DNA of 64,000 bases from CAZBXE01 sp964496125 (GTDB lineage Bacteria > Chlamydiota > Chlamydiia > Chlamydiales > CAZBXE01): the NCBI GenBank assembly GCA_964496125.1, contig CAZBXE010000003.1, positions 62,001-126,000 on the forward strand, in the 5' to 3' direction. The notes beneath the pieces are model-generated. The model ran no database searches, was not told the DNA's origin, and worked only from the letters and a program-made list of their open reading frames with translations. Numbering within the stretch: position 1 is the first letter of the stretch; the number at the start of each line of letters is the position of its first letter. This document shows, piece after piece, positions 60,196-64,000 of the stretch. The translations under genes were made by a program, and so were the position numbers.

Positions 60196-61339
60196 GAATT
60201 GAAATGCCCTCACCAATTGGCTCCAGGTTTGCTTCAAGAAAGTCAACGTCCACCATAATTCTAATAAGCTCCAAAAAACTCGTCTGAGGTACCCAATGTA
60301 GGACTTGAAACGCCTTAGCTGGGTTAGCCCGTGTCGAATGCACATCTGTAGGCCTAAAGAGAGCGGGGTTAACCTGGATAAGCGCTTGTCCAGGAAAAAT
60401 CTTTCCTTCCCATCGCTTGACAACATTTTTTACCACCCCCACCTCATTTATTCCTTCCCCCTGCCAATCAATACTTATGCCAGAATATCTGAAGGCTTCC
60501 GTGATAAAATCTCTAACTGTATGCTGAACACCAGTCCCAATCACATAATCATCAGGCTTCTCCTCCTGAAGTATTCGCCACATACACTCTACATAATCAG
60601 GCGCAAATCCCCAATCGCGTTTAGCATTAAGATTACCTACTTGTAAATGACTGCAGCTGCCCGTTAAAATGGATGCCAGGCCTTTCGTAATCTTTCGGGT
60701 AAGAAAAGTCTCCTTGCGTCTTGGACTTTCGTGGTTAAAGAGAATGCCATTGCTTACAAACATCCCGTACGCTTCGCGGTAATTCACTCCCATCCAAAAA
60801 CCAAAAAGTTTTGCTGCCGCATAAGGACTTCTTGGTTGAAATGGGGTGTTCTCACATTGCGGAGGGTGGGCACTTCCAAACAGCTCTGAGGAAGAAGCCT
60901 GATATACTTTAGCTTTACCCCCAAGAAGGCGATTGGCCTCTAAAATCCTAAGCGCACCTAAACCAGTTGCGTCACACGTTTGCAGGGGATACACAAAAGA
61001 TTTGCCAACGTCTGATTGCGCTCCCAAATTATATATCTCATCAGGTTGTACTTGTTCCAAAACTTTGCTGATCGCATTGGTGTCAGTCAAATCTGCAGTA
61101 TGGACAAAAAACCTATCCTTGAGCCTTTTGCAATGCATAAGATAACAAAAAGCATGATTTGAGACACGAACACCATCGCGCACAAGACCATGGACAATGT
61201 ATCCCTTATCTAGAAGTATTTCAGCTAAATAAGAACCATCTTGCCCCGTCACTCCAGTGACCAAAGCAACCTTTCCAGCTTGAACTACGCTTATGTTAAA
61301 AACAACGAACAAAAGACACGTTCTAAGCAACTGGATCAT
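60161..61339 (-). CDS. gmd: GDP-mannose 4,6-dehydratase with a Sec-type signal peptide
   Basis: A 392-residue extended SDR. After an N-terminal hydrophobic signal (MIQLLRTCLLFVVFNISVVQ, then AGK) the enzyme begins at once with KVALVTGVTGQDGSYLAEIL (23-42, G-x-x-G-x-x-G). GMD marks: NLGAQSDVG, SSSELFG (Ser150/Glu152), PRSPYAAAKLFG with catalytic Tyr173 and Lys177, ILFNHESPRR, LGNLNAKRDWGFAPDYV-type block, and RPTDVH. It converts GDP-mannose to GDP-4-keto-6-deoxymannose, the precursor of GDP-fucose, rhamnose and perosamine. The usual GMD starts without any leader, so the 21-residue hydrophobic extension is the oddity. Co-oriented with the GT4 gene upstream (6-base gap), so same operon. No GDP-fucose synthase is in the window. 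Confidence 0.92.
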   Translation of the reverse strand: MIQLLRTCLLFVVFNISVVQAGKVALVTGVTGQDGSYLAEILLDKGYIVHGLVRDGVRVSNHAFCYLMHCKRLKDRFFVHTADLTDTNAISKVLEQVQPDEIYNLGAQSDVGKSFVYPLQTCDATGLGALRILEANRLLGGKAKVYQASSSELFGSAHPPQCENTPFQPRSPYAAAKLFGFWMGVNYREAYGMFVSNGILFNHESPRRKETFLTRKITKGLASILTGSCSHLQVGNLNAKRDWGFAPDYVECMWRILQEEKPDDYVIGTGVQHTVRDFITEAFRYSGISIDWQGEGINEVGVVKNVVKRWEGKIFPGQALIQVNPALFRPTDVHSTRANPAKAFQVLHWVPQTSFLELIRIMVDVDFLEANLEPIGEGISILKQRYPRLYVP

Positions 61340-61345
61340 AATGCA

Positions 61346-62551
61346 CTATTTCATATTCATGGTTTTTCGGTATTTAAGATATAAAGTCTTTGAATCCGTC
61401 ATCAGGTACTCATCTGTAACTTCATTTTTTTCCCCAAGTATAATTTTTTTTGGATGAAGTAATGTCTGCCACCTAGGTAGGAGATAAGGCGCTGTTTGCT
61501 TGATGATCCATGGCCTAGCCTTATGCGCCAACTCAACATAGCTTTCATAATTATTATACACGTCCAGCAAAGCCTCCTTTACCATCTCGCGCGTAGGATT
61601 CCATTGATAGCCGATTTGGCCTCCAAAGAATGGATACATGGCAGGTATAACGTTCGGACTCTCTACGGCTCGAACATATCCTGTTCGGCAAAGGTCAACC
61701 TGAGCACTATTATTAGTCACGATAACAGGCATTCCAACCGCAAGCGCCTCACGGGGTGTAATTGAATATCCTTCCCCTGCCGTGATGTTTACCAAACAGT
61801 TTCCAGAAAGAAAAAAATCGCGATAATCATTATCATTTAAACTACCATAATGAAGTTGAACATTTTTTCTTTTTGTAAGATCATAATGCCTTATTATTGC
61901 TTCCGCTTTTTCCAGCTCGCCAGTATCTCGAATTTGCAATTTTAAAAGAACATCTTCAGAGTCACCAAAAGCATCAATAAAAGCCTGAATGAGAAGCTCC
62001 TGATTTTTTCTGCTTAATGTGAGACAACCAGAAGTAATAAAGACGAATGGTTTTTTTTTCCCCATATCAACGCATAAATCAAGCCAATTCTCAAGAAAGC
62101 AACCAAGAGGCAGAACAAAAATGGGAATTTTAACTCCAGAATTACGATAGACCTCCTTACAAAAGTCACAAGGCACTGTGACAAAGTCAAATTTTCTATT
62201 TAAGCGCTCTACCCAAGCTCTAGGGATTTCTGAAGCCTCAAACATTGACTGAGCACAAATTATAGAGCTAGTTTGATTTTTTGCTTTTTGCGACCTAAGT
62301 GGAATCTCATATGGATATAATAACGACGTAAGAAAAACCACATTATTTTTTACGTCAGATTGTTTAAGAACATACTTGAAGTCATCAATGCTCTTAATTT
62401 TTAAGGTTGAGGGCATGTGTTTTTCGAGCCAAAGAGTATGCTTATTTAATGAACAAAGACTGTTTGAAGACCTAAGGAAAATCAACCCCGGCTCATCAGT
62501 CAAACAAACCTGATGTACGCACAAGAGCATAAAACAAAACCAGTAATACAT
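61346..62551 (-). CDS. Exported GT4-type glycosyltransferase, paralogue 1
   Basis: A 401-residue glycosyltransferase. Start 62551 (GAGG six bases upstream) gives a signal peptide MYYWFCFMLLCVHQVCLTDE; the longer frame would overlap the methyltransferase gene. The C-terminal Rossmann domain has the glycosyl-transferase-1 (GT4) signature: FVFITSGCLTLSRKNQELLI, then VQLHYGSLNDNDYRDFFLSG and NITAGEGYSITPREALAVGM with the E-x7-E pair, PVIVTNNSAQ. Operon order on the minus strand: GT4 paralogue 2, methyltransferase, this gene, dehydratase. Similar to the partial gene at the right edge. Confidence 0.85.
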   Translation of the reverse strand: MYYWFCFMLLCVHQVCLTDEPGLIFLRSSNSLCSLNKHTLWLEKHMPSTLKIKSIDDFKYVLKQSDVKNNVVFLTSLLYPYEIPLRSQKAKNQTSSIICAQSMFEASEIPRAWVERLNRKFDFVTVPCDFCKEVYRNSGVKIPIFVLPLGCFLENWLDLCVDMGKKKPFVFITSGCLTLSRKNQELLIQAFIDAFGDSEDVLLKLQIRDTGELEKAEAIIRHYDLTKRKNVQLHYGSLNDNDYRDFFLSGNCLVNITAGEGYSITPREALAVGMPVIVTNNSAQVDLCRTGYVRAVESPNVIPAMYPFFGGQIGYQWNPTREMVKEALLDVYNNYESYVELAHKARPWIIKQTAPYLLPRWQTLLHPKKIILGEKNEVTDEYLMTDSKTLYLKYRKTMNMK

Positions 62552-62561
62552 TTTTACCTCA

Positions 62562-63467
62562 TTATTTTTGAATAACAATCCCAATCGAAGTGCAATCATA
62601 TTTTCCTAATCGAAGCCGAAGATGGGGATCTAGCTTATAGGGAGGAAGATCTACAAAACGATCTATTTTTCCTCTCCCCCTATGCAAGTTTAACGGTGCA
62701 ACAGTATACCCTAAGGCCTCAAGCCTCTGAATCAAAGAATCAATATCTTTTTTCCTGTAAACTGAAAGCGTTGGGGTTTCAATCGTATCCTTGTTAGAGG
62801 AGAGATTGTACTCAGTTGTATGAATAGCTACTCCACCTGGCCTTAAACACTTTATGCTATTGATGATAAACGCCAACCCGGCCTCAAGACCTCCTATGTG
62901 CTCTAACGAGCAACAGGACCATGTAAAGTCAAAACCCTCTAGCCCTTGGTCAATGTGATTCATGTCTATCGTGATCAACTCAACCAACTGTTCAAACGCG
63001 GAAGGATCACAAATATTGCTTTTATTTAGTTTTGCTTTTTCCGTGGAGTACTGGTCGCTTTGAACCCAACCTTGCTCTTTCGCTGTGCCAAAATCTTGAT
63101 CGGATGCTAAAATCTGGCAACCATACTTTGCAAACAACGCAGGCAATGGTTCACAGCCAACTCCAAAACCAATTCCTTTCTTGCCCGGCTGAAGCATTCC
63201 TTTCTTACTGAGCACCTGTGCTACATAACAAAATTCCCACAATTTACGGTGGTACCGAAATGGTTCTTGCATCTCATTGCACCAAAAAATAAAATCAGGT
63301 GAATGAAATTGATTTTCCGTTACTAACTGTGAGGTGGGCTGCTCAAAAGTTGGCTCGTGAACCCAATTTTCTTGATTTTTGATTTGTCGATTTTTTTTTG
63401 AAGACGCACCATGCACTGAGGGGCAACAAGCAACTAAAACTAAAAATCCTATAATATACTTTATCAA
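62562..63467 (-). CDS. Exported class I SAM-dependent methyltransferase
   Basis: A 301-residue protein with a signal peptide (MIKYIIGFLVLVACCPSVHG). The Rossmann methyltransferase motif I is KGIGFGVGCEPLPALFAKYG (about 97-116), followed by acidic motif II (ILASDQDF), FDFTWSCCSLEHIGG and CLRPGGVAIHTTEYN. Substrate is not known; by context a sugar. Ends 10 bases before the GT4 gene. The start is 33 bases after the partial GT4 paralogue. Confidence 0.82.
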   Translation of the reverse strand: MIKYIIGFLVLVACCPSVHGASSKKNRQIKNQENWVHEPTFEQPTSQLVTENQFHSPDFIFWCNEMQEPFRYHRKLWEFCYVAQVLSKKGMLQPGKKGIGFGVGCEPLPALFAKYGCQILASDQDFGTAKEQGWVQSDQYSTEKAKLNKSNICDPSAFEQLVELITIDMNHIDQGLEGFDFTWSCCSLEHIGGLEAGLAFIINSIKCLRPGGVAIHTTEYNLSSNKDTIETPTLSVYRKKDIDSLIQRLEALGYTVAPLNLHRGRGKIDRFVDLPPYKLDPHLRLRLGKYDCTSIGIVIQK

Positions 63468-63500
63468 ACCAACTTCCTTTTAATTCGTTAAAACAATTGA

Positions 63501-64000
63501 TTACCGGTTTTTCATAAATCGATGATACTTCACGTACAACTCTCTAGAACTTGTCTTTAAACATCTATCTGTTACTTCATTTTTATCGCCAAGAACAATC
63601 ATTTTTGGATGCAATAATGTTGTCCACTTAGGGGCAAGGAGAGGAGCAGCTTGTTCTGCGATCCAGGGTCTTGCTTGTGCTGCTAAATCCAAGTACCTCT
63701 CATAATTGCAAAACATGTCGATTAAAGCCTCTTTAACTGCTACTTGTGAAGGATTCCACTGGACCCCTAAATTCTCACCCGGATACATGGGATAATTCGC
63801 AGGAATAATCTCTTCACATTCTACACTCCTTACGAAGCCTGTCCGGCAAATATCTGATTGCGCACTGTTATTTGTCACGATTGCTGGCATTCCTACAGCT
63901 AATGCCTCTCTCGGGGTTATTGAAAAGCCTTCGCCTGCTGAAATATTGACCAAACAGTTAGCAGAAAGAACGAGATCCTTATATTCTTGCTCATTTATAT
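63501..64000 (-). CDS. GT4-type glycosyltransferase, paralogue 2, 5' end beyond the window
   Basis: C-terminal 166 codons of a glycosyltransferase closely similar to the 61346 gene: EQEYKDLVLSANCLVNISAG, EGFSITPREALAVGMPAIVT (E-x7-E pair), NNSAQSDICRTGF and PWIAEQAAPLLAPKWTTLLH. The frame stays open to the window edge. The N-terminus, and so the presence of a signal peptide, cannot be seen. First visible gene of the minus-strand glycan operon. Confidence 0.85.
   Translation of the reverse strand, partial: INEQEYKDLVLSANCLVNISAGEGFSITPREALAVGMPAIVTNNSAQSDICRTGFVRSVECEEIIPANYPMYPGENLGVQWNPSQVAVKEALIDMFCNYERYLDLAAQARPWIAEQAAPLLAPKWTTLLHPKMIVLGDKNEVTDRCLKTSSRELYVKYHRFMKNR

Noticed and set aside
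1..64000. CRISPR array or complete insertion sequence
   Set aside because: No regularly spaced direct repeats and no transposase gene were seen; the only mobile-type DNA is the transposase-less MITE family.

Overview
The window reads as part of the chromosome of an environmental, amoeba- or invertebrate-associated member of the Chlamydiota (Simkania/Waddlia/Parachlamydia-like). This is inferred from a stand-alone extra GroEL, a DUF1207 outer-membrane protein, many signal-peptide-bearing orphan proteins, and a dense set of eukaryote-like effectors (F-box/WD40, leucine-rich repeat, ankyrin, OTU protease). No rRNA operon fixes the species. GC is moderate (about 40-43%), falling in the 11.4-15.2 kb, 39-43 kb and 54-64 kb blocks.

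Layout. 1-10 kb: end of rsmI, an orphan protein, a FadL-type porin, a groEL paralogue, a complete metal/cobalamin-type ABC importer and a LOG-domain protein. 10-17.5 kb: DUF1207 protein, tRNA-Met, then an apparently acquired block (SOUL heme protein, SDR, DUF2878-DCC fusion, TspO, DoxX-like, DUF2177, GyrI-like, CHY zinc finger), then rlmN. 17.5-22 kb: decayed DNA with an ABC-exporter remnant, orphan proteins and a 762-residue coiled-coil protein. 22-31 kb: VOC protein, LRR protein, an aminotransferase fused to DNA-3-methyladenine glycosylase I with its YheO-like regulator, an F-box/WD40 protein with a nuclear-signal-like tail, and an oxalate decarboxylase/AhpD operon. 31-39 kb: a 1221-residue nucleotidyltransferase-like protein, dxr, DUF378, hydrolase and MFS transporter. 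39-43.5 kb: tandem ankyrin proteins and an OTU protease between inverted copies of a 172-bp foldback MITE. 43.6-46.1 kb: arylsulfatase.

The most striking part is 47 kb to the right edge. Besides an acetyltransferase, a CsbD/DUF892/BON stress cluster and uup, it holds ten glycan-related enzymes: a PLOD-like glycosyltransferase, two sulfotransferases, a GT11 fucosyltransferase-like enzyme, another putative glycosyltransferase, a glycosyltransferase-methyltransferase fusion, an FkbM methyltransferase, GDP-mannose 4,6-dehydratase, a GT4 glycosyltransferase and a class I methyltransferase. An eleventh gene, a second GT4, is cut by the edge. All ten whose N-terminus is visible begin with a Sec-type signal peptide or signal anchor, even the dehydratase and sulfotransferases, whose relatives are cytosolic or Golgi enzymes fed by soluble nucleotide donors. 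With the secreted arylsulfatase this suggests an exported glycan synthesis, sulfation and methylation toolkit that acts outside the bacterial cytosol, perhaps in the inclusion lumen or host endomembranes.

A second theme is ubiquitin: F-box/WD40, OTU, and two ankyrin proteins with a His-Asn-Gln-Cys pattern resembling CE-clan proteases. A third is small-scale remodelling: MITE ends that build a -10 hexamer in front of the OTU gene, and a captured copy of the uup promoter and start codon in front of a glycosyltransferase gene.
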